Shown here in pieces: positions 6,197 through 11,008 of a stretch of 11,008 nucleotides of DNA. Each line of letters starts with the position of its first letter. Position 1 is the first letter of the stretch. Source of the stretch: Actinomycetes bacterium (lineage in GTDB: Bacteria > Actinomycetota > Actinomycetes > Actinomycetales > Cellulomonadaceae); NCBI GenBank assembly GCA_023389545.1, contig JAEWEI010000434.1:1-11008 (forward strand). Reading direction: 5' to 3'. The position numbers and the translations under genes are program-made. The notes beneath the pieces are model-generated. The model worked only from the letters and a program-made list of their open reading frames with translations. It was not told the DNA's origin and ran no database searches.

Positions 6197-6763
6197 TTAC
6201 TCAGCGCCGCCCGACGTGCCTTCCGACGGGTACGTGCTCCCCGAGGACGACGGGTACTGGCCCCCCGAGGACGTCGAGCCCGATGACGTCGAGCCCGATG
6301 ACGTCGCCGCATGCTCGCCTTGCGACGACGAGCCGCCAGTCTCGATCGTCGGGTGGGACTCCTGCGAGCCCCGCTGCACCTCGACCCGTCGCGGCTTTGC
6401 CGATTCCGCCACGGGAATGGTGAGCGCGAGCACGCCGTCGGCGTAGGTGGCCGTGATGTTCTGCAGGTCGAGTCCACGGCCGACTGTGAGCTGACGGGCG
6501 TACGTGCCGCTCGGCCGCTCCCGGGCGAGCCATTGGACGTCCGTGTCGGTGTGAGACGTGCGCTGCGCCCGGATGGTCAGCGTCCGATCCTCCACACTCA
6601 CGTCGATGGTGCCGGGGTCCGCGCCCGGCAGGTCGACGAGCAGCACGTAATGGTCACCGGAGTGGTAAAGATCCATCGGCATCGTCGCCGCTGCCCGGGC
6701 ACTGCCGAACATCTGGCCGACCAGCCGGTCCATCTCCTGGAACGGGTCATATGCAGTCGCCAC
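6197..6763 (-). CDS. hsp20: Hsp20/alpha-crystallin family small heat-shock protein with Ser/Gly-rich tail
   Basis: Small heat-shock proteins are ATP-independent holdases that bind unfolding proteins as large oligomers. The protein has 188 residues from a GTG at 6763. The N-terminus TAYDPFQEMDRLVGQMFG is typical of actinobacterial Hsp18-like proteins. The alpha-crystallin domain spans about 29-118 and includes DLPGADPGTIDVSVEDRTL and the A-x(4)-GVL motif at 105-112, followed by TIPV, which serves as the I-x-V anchor. Residues 132-188 form a low-complexity tail rich in Ser, Gly and Thr with SSGST repeats, which is unusual for this family. The GTG start is preferred over ATG 6781 because an AGGGGG Shine-Dalgarno lies 9 nt upstream and the protein then begins like its relatives. 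The frame is open up to 7066, but that part overlaps the Nudix gene and has no family similarity. No HspR or CIRCE operator was found. Confidence 0.9.
   Translation of the reverse strand: MATAYDPFQEMDRLVGQMFGSARAAATMPMDLYHSGDHYVLLVDLPGADPGTIDVSVEDRTLTIRAQRTSHTDTDVQWLARERPSGTYARQLTVGRGLDLQNITATYADGVLALTIPVAESAKPRRVEVQRGSQESHPTIETGGSSSQGEHAATSSGSTSSGSTSSGGQYPSSSGSTYPSEGTSGGAE
6270..6306. repeat. 15-bp tandem repeat in the Hsp20 tail coding region
   Basis: GACGTCGAGCCCGAT occurs at 6270-6284 and again, perfectly, at 6285-6299. A partial third copy (GACGTCG) is at 6300-6306. On the minus strand the unit keeps frame and encodes the pentapeptide repeat SSGST of the Hsp20 tail. Slippage at this site could change tail length in 5-residue steps. 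Confidence 0.75.
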
Positions 6764-6912
6764 AGCCGAACACCCCCTCATCGCACGGCCCTGGACCCCC
6801 CGGGACCGGCCGCCGCCCACCCACTGGCCGGGTGGAGATGACGTCCTTCGACAGTGACCCCGGATGGTCCGTCGCGCCACGCGAGGCGAGGTGTGAGTCG
6901 CCCAGCCGCGCG
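6764..6912 (-). other. Intergenic spacer upstream of the Hsp20 gene
   Basis: This 149-bp stretch separates the Nudix stop from the Hsp20 start. It must hold any Hsp20 promoter. I see no HspR-type CTTGAGT-N7-ACTCAAG, no CIRCE element and no clear -35/-10 pair. It is very GC-rich and carries a G-run just before the gene. Confidence 0.4.
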
Positions 6913-7335
6913 TCAGACGCGGGTGATCACCGACATCAACGACTTCACGATCTGGACGTCGGCGTCCAGCCAGGGGACGGAGAGCCACTGCCCGATGGGC
7001 AGCCAGCGCAGCTCGTCGTGCTCGATCAGCGGCTCGGGGGTGCCGTGGGTGACCTCGGCAAGCCACAGGCGCATGGCATAGGTGGCCGACAGCGTCCAGA
7101 CGCCGTCATCCGGGCCGGTGACCTCCGCGCCGAGCTCGACGCGGACCCCGAGCTCCTCGCGCAGCTCGCGGTGCAGCCCGCTCTCCGGGGTCTCGCCGTG
7201 CTCGACCTTGCCGCCGGGGAACTCCCAGCGGCCGGCAAGGCTCGTCGGCGCCGAACGGCGCGCGGCGAGGAGCCGCCGGGGCGAGTCGAGGTCGTCGACG
7301 ATGGCCGCGGCGACGACGAGCACGGGTGAGGTCAT
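6913..7335 (-). CDS. mutT: MutT-type Nudix hydrolase, probable 8-oxo-dGTP diphosphatase
   Basis: MutT enzymes hydrolyse oxidised nucleotides such as 8-oxo-dGTP to the monophosphate and so prevent mutation. The protein has 140 residues. The Nudix box GX5EX7REUXEEXGU is complete: it begins with the GK of FPGGKVEHGE and ends in RELREELGV. WEFPGGKVE just before it and the C-terminal WLPIGQWLSVPWLDAD segment resemble MutT. The start at ATG 7335 (rather than 7365) is supported by CAGAAT 6 nt upstream, a leaderless arrangement. The gene lies 84 bp downstream of yeiH on the same strand but seems to have its own promoter. It is 149 bp upstream of the Hsp20 gene, enough for a separate promoter there. 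The substrate is inferred from general resemblance; another nucleotide pyrophosphatase activity cannot be excluded. Confidence 0.9.
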   Translation of the reverse strand: MTSPVLVVAAAIVDDLDSPRRLLAARRSAPTSLAGRWEFPGGKVEHGETPESGLHRELREELGVRVELGAEVTGPDDGVWTLSATYAMRLWLAEVTHGTPEPLIEHDELRWLPIGQWLSVPWLDADVQIVKSLMSVITRV

Positions 7336-7341
7336 GCGGGA

Positions 7342-7347
7342 ATTCTG
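7342..7347 (-). promoter_or_regulatory. Leaderless promoter -10 hexamer of the Nudix gene (CAGAAT)
   Basis: Read on the minus strand, CAGAAT occupies 7347-7342 and stands exactly 6 nt before the ATG at 7335. It is identical in sequence and spacing to the hexamer before tag. No -35 match is apparent. Confidence 0.45.
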
Positions 7348-7372
7348 CCAGTCAGCGTCCCGCATGCGCGCT

Positions 7373-7396
7373 GCGAGCGGCCCGCCCGGCGCTCGC
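7373..7396 (-). terminator. Hairpin after yeiH, possible terminator
   Basis: GCGAGCG at 7373-7379 pairs with CGCTCGC at 7390-7396 across a 10-nt loop. It starts 24 nt beyond the yeiH stop on the minus strand and precedes the Nudix promoter hexamer. There is no U-tract. It may separate the yeiH and Nudix transcripts. Confidence 0.35.
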
Positions 7397-7419
7397 GCGC
7401 CGCTGGCCTGGGGGCACGC

Positions 7420-8523
7420 TCAGCCGAGGAGCAGCAGCCCGCCCAGGCTCACCGACATCGCGATCGCCGTCGCGACGCCGCCGAGGGCCAGCGCCCGTCC
7501 GCCGCCACGCACCAGCTTGCCGACACGCACCTGACTGCCGAGCGCCACCATGGCCGCGCCGAGCGCCAGCGTGGTCGCGGTGCGGGCCATCGACGAGACC
7601 GCGTCGGGCAGCAGCCCCGAGGTCCGGATCAGGACGGCGATCAGGAACCCCACCACGAACAGCGGCACGATCGGCGGCCGCTTGCCGGTGGTCTGGGCGC
7701 CGCTGCGCCGGTGCTGAAGACCCACCACTGCGACGAGCGGGGCGAGCAGCACCACGCGGGCCAGCTTGGCGACCACTGCCACGGTGAGCGCCACCGCGGA
7801 GATCGCGCCAGCCGCCGCCACCACCTGCGCGACCTCGTGCACGGACATGCCCGCCCAGAGCCCCGCAGTCCTCTCGTCCAGGCCCACCAGGTGGGACAGC
7901 ACGGGGATCAGCACGATCGCGAGGCTGCCGTAGAGGGTCACCAACGCGACGGCAGTGGCCACGTCGTCCTCGTCGGCATCGGCCACGGGGCTCATCGCGG
8001 CGACGGCCGCGGCGCCGCAGATGGAGAAGCCAGTGGCGATGAGCAGGCTCAAGGCGCGCCCCACGCCCAGCCGGCGCCCCAGCCACTGGGTCGCGCTGAA
8101 CGTGATGGCGACTGTCACTCCCAGCACCACGAGCTCGCCCGCGCCGAGCGACAGCACCTCCGCGCCGGAGACCTGCAAGCCGAGCAGCACGACGCCGGCG
8201 CGCAGCACGTGTCGCGCCGTCCAGGCCAGGCCGGGCTCCAGCACCGGGTGCACCAGGTGCAGCATGCGCGCGAGGAGGCCCGCGCCGATGGCCACGAGCA
8301 GCACCGGGAACGTCGGCGACCAGGCAGTGAACGCCAGGCAGAGGGCCGAGACCGCCATCGCGACGAGGGCGCCCGGCAGGACGGCCCGCAGCCCGGCAGG
8401 GGGTGCGGCGGGCTGCGGTGAGGGCGGTGCGGAGTCGACGGGAGCCCGGGGGGTGGGGATGCGGGGGGCGGTCTCGGTGGAGGGAGCCGCGACAGGTGCA
8501 GGGTGGACGTGCTGGTGGTTCAC
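7420..8523 (-). CDS. yeiH: YeiH/UPF0324 family membrane protein, putative sulfate or sulfite exporter
   Basis: The protein has 367 residues and belongs to the YeiH family (Pfam Cons_hypoth698). Members are annotated as putative sulfate exporters, and relatives in organosulfonate degraders are thought to move sulfur oxyanions outward; direct transport data are scarce. About 50 Pro/Ala-rich N-terminal residues with a His-rich start (NHQHVHP) precede roughly ten hydrophobic segments. The family's two signature loops are GFSICGAAAVAA at 165-176 and GMSVHEVAQVVAA at 225-237. A charged loop DADEDDVAT at 182-190 lies between them. The start is a GTG at 8523 with AGGAG only 1 nt upstream, too close for a normal Shine-Dalgarno, so the true start is somewhat uncertain; no other in-frame start lies nearby. 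It is divergent from a YeiE-like LysR gene, the pairing seen in E. coli, which suggests that regulator controls it. Confidence 0.88.
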   Translation of the reverse strand: MNHQHVHPAPVAAPSTETAPRIPTPRAPVDSAPPSPQPAAPPAGLRAVLPGALVAMAVSALCLAFTAWSPTFPVLLVAIGAGLLARMLHLVHPVLEPGLAWTARHVLRAGVVLLGLQVSGAEVLSLGAGELVVLGVTVAITFSATQWLGRRLGVGRALSLLIATGFSICGAAAVAAMSPVADADEDDVATAVALVTLYGSLAIVLIPVLSHLVGLDERTAGLWAGMSVHEVAQVVAAAGAISAVALTVAVVAKLARVVLLAPLVAVVGLQHRRSGAQTTGKRPPIVPLFVVGFLIAVLIRTSGLLPDAVSSMARTATTLALGAAMVALGSQVRVGKLVRGGGRALALGGVATAIAMSVSLGGLLLLG

Positions 8524-8593
8524 GCTCCTACGGTGCCGTGCCAGGGGCGCGCCGTAGAAGGCCGTCCTGCCTAGGGGGACCTAGCCTGAGGCT
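8524..8593. promoter_or_regulatory. Divergent yeiH/lysR control region with inverted repeats
   Basis: These 70 bp must hold both promoters. CTACGG at 8528-8533 and CCGTAG at 8552-8557 form an inverted repeat with an 18-nt spacer. CTAGG at 8571-8575 and CCTAG at 8580-8584 form another with a 4-nt spacer. AGCCTGAGGCT at 8583-8593 is a perfect odd palindrome ending at the lysR start. TAGCCT at 8582-8587 serves as a -10 hexamer exactly 6 nt before ATG 8594, so the last two repeats overlap the lysR promoter, as expected for autorepression. Binding is inferred from symmetry alone. Confidence 0.55.
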
Positions 8594-9583
8594 ATGGCCC
8601 CGGACCTGATCGGCAGCGCGCGGACACCGCTCGGACCCCTTGAGCTGCTCGTCGCGGTGGACGAGCACGGGTCCATCTCCGCGGCGGCCCGCGCCCTCGC
8701 GCTCGCGCAGCCCTCGGTGAGCGCGGGGCTCCGCCGCCTCGAACGGCAGACCGGGCTGGCCCTGGTGGTGCGCTCGCACGGCGGCACCACCCTCACGGAC
8801 GCGGGTCGCGCGCTCGTGGGGCGCGCCCGGGACGTGCTCGCCGCCTCCGACGCGTTCGACCACGAGGTCGCCGCCATGCGCGCCGAGCGCGGTGGCCGGC
8901 TGTCCGTGGCCGCGAGCCTCACCATCGCCGAGTACCTGGTCCCCCGCTGGCTGGCCGCCCGGCCCGCCGGCGCCGCCGTGCTCGACCTGCACGTCGCGAA
9001 CTCCCGTGACGTCATGCAGGCCGTGCTGCACGGACGCGCCGACCTGGGCTTCGTCGAAGGGCCCGACGTCGACAGCGGGCTGCACGCGCGCGCCATCGGG
9101 CATGACGAGCTGCTGGCAGTCGTGGCGCCCGAGCACCCCTGGGCGCGGCTGAACCGCCCGATCACCGCAGCCGAGCTTGCCGCGGGCCCGCTCGCGCTCC
9201 GCGAGGCGGGATCCGGCACCCGCGCCACCCTGGAGCAGGCCCTCGAGGCCGCCGGAAGCCCGCTGGCCAGCGCCCCGGCGCAACTCGGATCGACGGCGGC
9301 CGTCAAGAACGTGGTGCGGGGCGGGCGTACAGCCGCCGTGCTGTCCGCCCTGACCGTGCAAGACGAGCTTGACAGGGGAACCCTGCGCCGCGTCCGGGTC
9401 GAGGGCGTCGACCTGCACCGGGAGCTGCGCATGGTGTGGTCACGAGGCCGCGAGCCCGCTGCCGTGGCCCGTGAGTTCGCCGCGACCGTCGTCGCGGCGA
9501 CCAAGGAGCAGCGTCAGCGCAGGCCCGCCGCCTCAGCCCAGGCGACCGCCTCCGCGCGCGTCGAGACGCCGATCTTGCGGTAG
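8594..9583 (+). CDS. LysR-type transcriptional regulator, YeiE-like
   Basis: The protein has 329 residues. A winged HTH occupies about residues 12-70, with the recognition helix around QPSVSAGLRRLERQTG (39-54). A periplasmic-binding-protein-like effector domain follows. Segments resembling E. coli YeiE are NSRDVMQAVLHGRADLGFVEGP from N136 onward and REAGSGTR ending at R210, plus the KNVVRGG and LDRGTL region near the C-terminus. YeiE-type regulators have been linked to sulfite response, and here the gene is divergent from yeiH, so it is the likely regulator of yeiH; the effector is inferred. The ATG at 8594 is leaderless: TAGCCT lies 6 nt upstream and no Shine-Dalgarno is seen. The last 23 residues, basic and Ala-rich, lie in a 70-bp tail-to-tail overlap with the LuxR-type gene and are probably not part of the effector domain. 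Confidence 0.92.
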   Translation: MAPDLIGSARTPLGPLELLVAVDEHGSISAAARALALAQPSVSAGLRRLERQTGLALVVRSHGGTTLTDAGRALVGRARDVLAASDAFDHEVAAMRAERGGRLSVAASLTIAEYLVPRWLAARPAGAAVLDLHVANSRDVMQAVLHGRADLGFVEGPDVDSGLHARAIGHDELLAVVAPEHPWARLNRPITAAELAAGPLALREAGSGTRATLEQALEAAGSPLASAPAQLGSTAAVKNVVRGGRTAAVLSALTVQDELDRGTLRRVRVEGVDLHRELRMVWSRGREPAAVAREFAATVVAATKEQRQRRPAASAQATASARVETPILR

Positions 9584-9747
9584 ACCGAGCGCACCTGGGA
9601 CTTCACGGTGTTGCGGGTGACGAAGAGGCGCGTCGCGATCTCCTCCAGGGTGACGTCCTCCGCCAGCTCGCCGAGCACCACCCGCTCACGGCGCGTCAGC
9701 GGCTCCGCGAGCTGAGCTGCGGGACGGGCGATCTCGATCGTGCTCAT
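9514..9747 (-). CDS. Stand-alone LuxR-type HTH transcriptional regulator (77 aa)
   Basis: The protein consists of almost nothing but a LuxR/GerE DNA-binding domain: about 15 N-terminal residues, then LTRRERVVLGELAEDVTLEEIATRLFVTRNTVKSQVRSVYRKIGV. The recognition helix NTVKSQVRSVYRKIGV and the ending RAEAVAWAEAAGL resemble the C-terminal HTH of MalT/LAL-type regulators. It has no receiver, PAS or sensor domain, so any signal must come from dimerisation, a partner or its own level. A strong AGGAGG at 9753-9758 precedes it; the second of two adjacent ATGs (9747, spacing 5 nt) is preferred over 9750 (spacing 2 nt). Its own Shine-Dalgarno argues against a decayed remnant of a larger regulator. The gene overlaps the LysR gene end by 70 bp. 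Its target is unknown; the repeats upstream could be an autoregulatory site. Confidence 0.85.
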   Translation of the reverse strand: MSTIEIARPAAQLAEPLTRRERVVLGELAEDVTLEEIATRLFVTRNTVKSQVRSVYRKIGVSTRAEAVAWAEAAGLR

Positions 9748-9824
9748 CATGTCCTCCTGGAGTACTGCGGCGCCCCGGCCCGGCCGGTGCGGTGATGCGG
9801 GCTGTCACTGATGAGATCGGCAAC

Positions 9825-9843
9825 CTGCGTCCCCATGACGCAG
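9825..9843. promoter_or_regulatory. 19-bp inverted repeat upstream of the LuxR-type gene
   Basis: CTGCGTC at 9825-9831 and GACGCAG at 9837-9843 are perfect reverse complements around a 5-bp CCCAT centre. The element lies 78-96 bp upstream of the LuxR-type start. Its size and half-site length suit a dimeric DNA-binding protein; as RNA it would be a 7-bp hairpin. Confidence 0.45.
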
Positions 9844-9844
9844 A

Positions 9845-9863
9845 AATCACCCATCAATCACCC
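9845..9863. repeat. Direct repeats AATCACCC, one helical turn apart
   Basis: AATCACCC occurs at 9845-9852 and 9856-9863, with an 11-bp period that puts both copies on the same DNA face. They abut the 19-bp inverted repeat. The surrounding 9840-9960 stretch is less GC-rich than the flanks. A tandem regulator-binding site is possible; the protein is unknown. Confidence 0.4.
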
Positions 9864-9946
9864 ACGCCGCACCCCACCCCCCGGCATCCACCCGCCAAGT
9901 TGGACAAACGTGCAGGTCAGGCCGTTACGCGCGCTTACGACCGGTT

Positions 9947-9963
9947 TTTCGGTTCATCCGAAA
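9947..9963 (-). terminator. Hairpin downstream of gcvH, possible terminator
   Basis: TTTCGG at 9947-9952 and CCGAAA at 9958-9963 form a 6-bp stem with a 5-nt loop, 33 nt past the gcvH stop on the minus strand. On that strand the stem is followed by an A-run, not a U-run, so it is at best a weak terminator. The T-rich side would follow it only in a structure read differently. Confidence 0.3.
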
Positions 9964-9996
9964 GAGGTCATCCGGACGGCCTAACCCGGAACGCCC

Positions 9997-10368
9997 TCAG
10001 GGCGCGGTGAGCGACTGGTACTCGGCCGCGGTGAGCAGCGGTCCCGCCCCGGTGACCTCGACCTTGAGCAGCCAGCCCTCGCCGTACGGGTCGGAGTTCA
10101 CCACCGACGGGTCCGCCACCGCAGCGTCGTTCACCGCGATGACCGTCCCGGAGACCGGCGAGTACAGCTCGGAGACGGACTTGGTGGACTCGATCTCCCC
10201 CACCACGGCGCCCGCGCTCAGCACGTCGCCGACGGCCGGGAGCTCCAGGTAGACGACATCACCGAGCGCGTCGGCGGCCGTCGCGGTCACGCCGACGGTG
10301 GACGGGTCGCCCTCGAGCACCCACTCGTGCTCGGCGGTGTACTTCAGGTTCTCGGGAAAGCTCGGCAT
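9997..10368 (-). CDS. gcvH: Glycine cleavage system H protein
   Basis: GcvH is the lipoyl carrier of the glycine cleavage complex. It shuttles the aminomethyl group from the P protein to the T protein and is re-oxidised by the L protein. The protein has 123 residues, close to the usual length of about 125-130. It opens with [10 protein letters not shown] at 8-17, characteristic of GcvH. The lipoylated lysine is K63 in [18 protein letters not shown]. The segments PAVGDVL before it and [14 protein letters not shown] after it complete the hammerhead fold. The ATG at 10368 has AGGAG 5 nt upstream; the open frame continues far upstream to 10977 only as an overlap with gcvT. It is downstream of gcvT on the same strand, with a 104-bp gap, and most likely co-transcribed. 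No gcvP is in the window. Confidence 0.96.
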   Translation of the reverse strand: MPSFPENLKYTAEHEWVLEGDPSTVGVTATAADALGDVVYLELPAVGDVLSAGAVVGEIESTKSVSELYSPVSGTVIAVNDAAVADPSVVNSDPYGEGWLLKVEVTGAGPLLTAAEYQSLTAP

Positions 10369-10388
10369 GGGTGTCTCCTGGGGTCGCT

Positions 10389-10404
10389 CGGGCCGGACGG
10401 CCCG
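10389..10404 (-). repeat. Hairpin in the gcvT-gcvH spacer
   Basis: CGGGCC at 10389-10394 and GGCCCG at 10399-10404 form a 6-bp stem with a 4-nt loop, 21 bp upstream of the gcvH start. It could damp read-through or protect the mRNA between the two genes. No U-tract follows. Confidence 0.3.
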
Positions 10405-10438
10405 GGTGGGCAGTCGGTGCGGGTGGGGTGGTGGTGGG

Positions 10439-10466
10439 GTGCTGGCGGTGAAGTGCTGGCGGTGAA
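10439..10466. repeat. Perfect 14-bp tandem duplication in the gcvT-gcvH spacer
   Basis: GTGCTGGCGGTGAA occurs at 10439-10452 and immediately again at 10453-10466. It is followed toward gcvH by a strand-biased run of G and T (10423-10440). It lies just beyond the gcvT stop. It looks like a slippage duplication in non-coding DNA. Confidence 0.7.
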
Positions 10467-10472
10467 CCTGGT

Positions 10473-11008
10473 TTACCGCGCGCGCCGGTAGAAGGGAAGC
10501 GCGACGACGCGCACGGGCTCGCGACGCCCGCGCACATCCACGGCCAACTGCGTGCCCTCGGCGCTGAGCTCGGGGGTCACGTACGCCATCGCGATCGGGT
10601 GGCCGAGCGTCGGCGACGGAGCCCCCGAGGTCACCTGGCCCACGACGGGGCTGTCGGGCGCAGTGCTCGCGAGCACTGCGTAACCGTGGCGCGCGGCACG
10701 GCGGCCCCCGGAGGCGAGGCCCACCAGCACCCGCGCCGGCGGTGACGCCTTGCGGGCCGCGAGCGCCGCGCGGCCGACGAACGGCAGCGGCTCGCCATCG
10801 GGCAAGGCCTTGTCGAGCCGGACCACCCGGCCCAGCCCGGCCTCGTACGGGGTGGTGGTCCGGTCCAGCTCGTTGCCGTACAGCGGCATCCCGGCCTCCA
10901 GGCGCAGGCTGTCCCGCGCCGAGAGCCCCGCGGGGACCAGCCCATGCGGGGCGCCGGCGTCGAGCAGCGCACGCCACAGCGCGGGGGCGTCGTCCGACGG
11001 CACGAACA
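10473..11008 (-). CDS. gcvT: Glycine cleavage system T protein (aminomethyltransferase), C-terminal part
   Basis: GcvT releases ammonia from the H-protein-bound aminomethyl group and passes the carbon to THF as 5,10-methylene-THF. The frame is open to the right window edge, so only about the last 178 of an expected 360-380 residues are present. A GTG at 11003 is not the start; the preceding codon continues the family reading [11 protein letters not shown]. Diagnostic segments are [17 protein letters not shown], which is close to invariant in GcvT and begins the C-terminal part, then [13 protein letters not shown], and [22 protein letters not shown] near the end. The TAA stop at 10475-10473 is followed by the 104-bp repeat-containing spacer and gcvH. 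Any glycine riboswitch would lie before the gcvT start, outside the window. Confidence 0.95.
   Translation of the reverse strand, partial: FVPSDDAPALWRALLDAGAPHGLVPAGLSARDSLRLEAGMPLYGNELDRTTTPYEAGLGRVVRLDKALPDGEPLPFVGRAALAARKASPPARVLVGLASGGRRAARHGYAVLASTAPDSPVVGQVTSGAPSPTLGHPIAMAYVTPELSAEGTQLAVDVRGRREPVRVVALPFYRRAR

Noticed and set aside
6764..6912. Search for HspR (HAIR) or CIRCE operators before the Hsp20 gene
   Set aside because: No sequence close to either consensus was found.
6764..7066. Possible long N-terminal extension of the Hsp20 protein
   Set aside because: It overlaps the Nudix gene and is Arg/Ala-rich; the family N-terminus begins at the GTG with its own AGGGGG site.
9792..10010. 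Plus-strand ORF of 72 codons in the luxR-gcvH spacer
   Set aside because: It has no ribosome-binding site, a Pro/His/Arg composition, lower GC at third positions and overlaps the gcvH end; the DNA looks regulatory.
10369..10977. Possible fusion of gcvH with an upstream frame
   Set aside because: The frame is merely open opposite the gcvT reading frame on the same strand; GcvH begins at 10368 with AGGAG and normal length.
1..11008. Phage, insertion sequence, toxin-antitoxin, defence system, CRISPR or tRNA
   Set aside because: No transposase, integrase, nuclease or effector motif, no regularly spaced repeats, and no tRNA cloverleaf or terminal repeats were seen; the genes are ordinary chromosomal ones.

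Overview
The window is chromosomal DNA from a high-GC Gram-positive bacterium. Codons end almost always in G or C, several genes start with no leader (a -10-like hexamer exactly 6 nt before ATG), and the arsenate reductase resembles the mycothiol-dependent actinobacterial type. Together these point to an Actinomycetota member, probably Micrococcales (Cellulomonas-like); the genus is a guess. I see no mobile element, tRNA, rRNA or CRISPR array.

Left part (1-2337): the 3' end of an hrpA-type RNA helicase gene, a small leaderless hypothetical gene, the 3-methyladenine glycosylase gene tag, and arsC on the opposite strand, converging on tag with 4 bp between the stop codons.

Centre (2519-6185): a methionine operon. 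A consensus-spaced promoter leads straight into a SAM-binding riboswitch of the SAM-I/SAM-IV clan. A 21-codon ORF with three cysteines follows. Its Shine-Dalgarno lies in the 3' strand of riboswitch helix P1, and its stop codon overlaps the metF start as ATGA. metF and metE follow, 2 bp apart, and a 13-bp hairpin ends the unit. This suggests that SAM controls translation of the small ORF and, by coupling, of metF. It is the most interesting part of the window.

Right part (6197-11008): on the minus strand lie an Hsp20 chaperone with a long Ser/Gly tail, a MutT-type Nudix hydrolase and a YeiH-family membrane protein. yeiH is divergent from a YeiE-like LysR regulator across 70 bp carrying inverted repeats. 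The LysR gene overlaps by 70 bp, tail to tail, a stand-alone LuxR-type HTH gene. A 246-bp spacer with a 19-bp inverted repeat and direct repeats follows, then gcvH and the 3' part of gcvT, both on the minus strand.

Functionally, GcvT/GcvH make 5,10-methylene-THF, MetF reduces it to 5-methyl-THF, and MetE passes that methyl group to homocysteine. The window therefore holds much of one glycine-to-methionine one-carbon route. YeiH/YeiE may add a sulfur-oxyanion function, and Tag, MutT, Hsp20 and ArsC are stress or repair genes.
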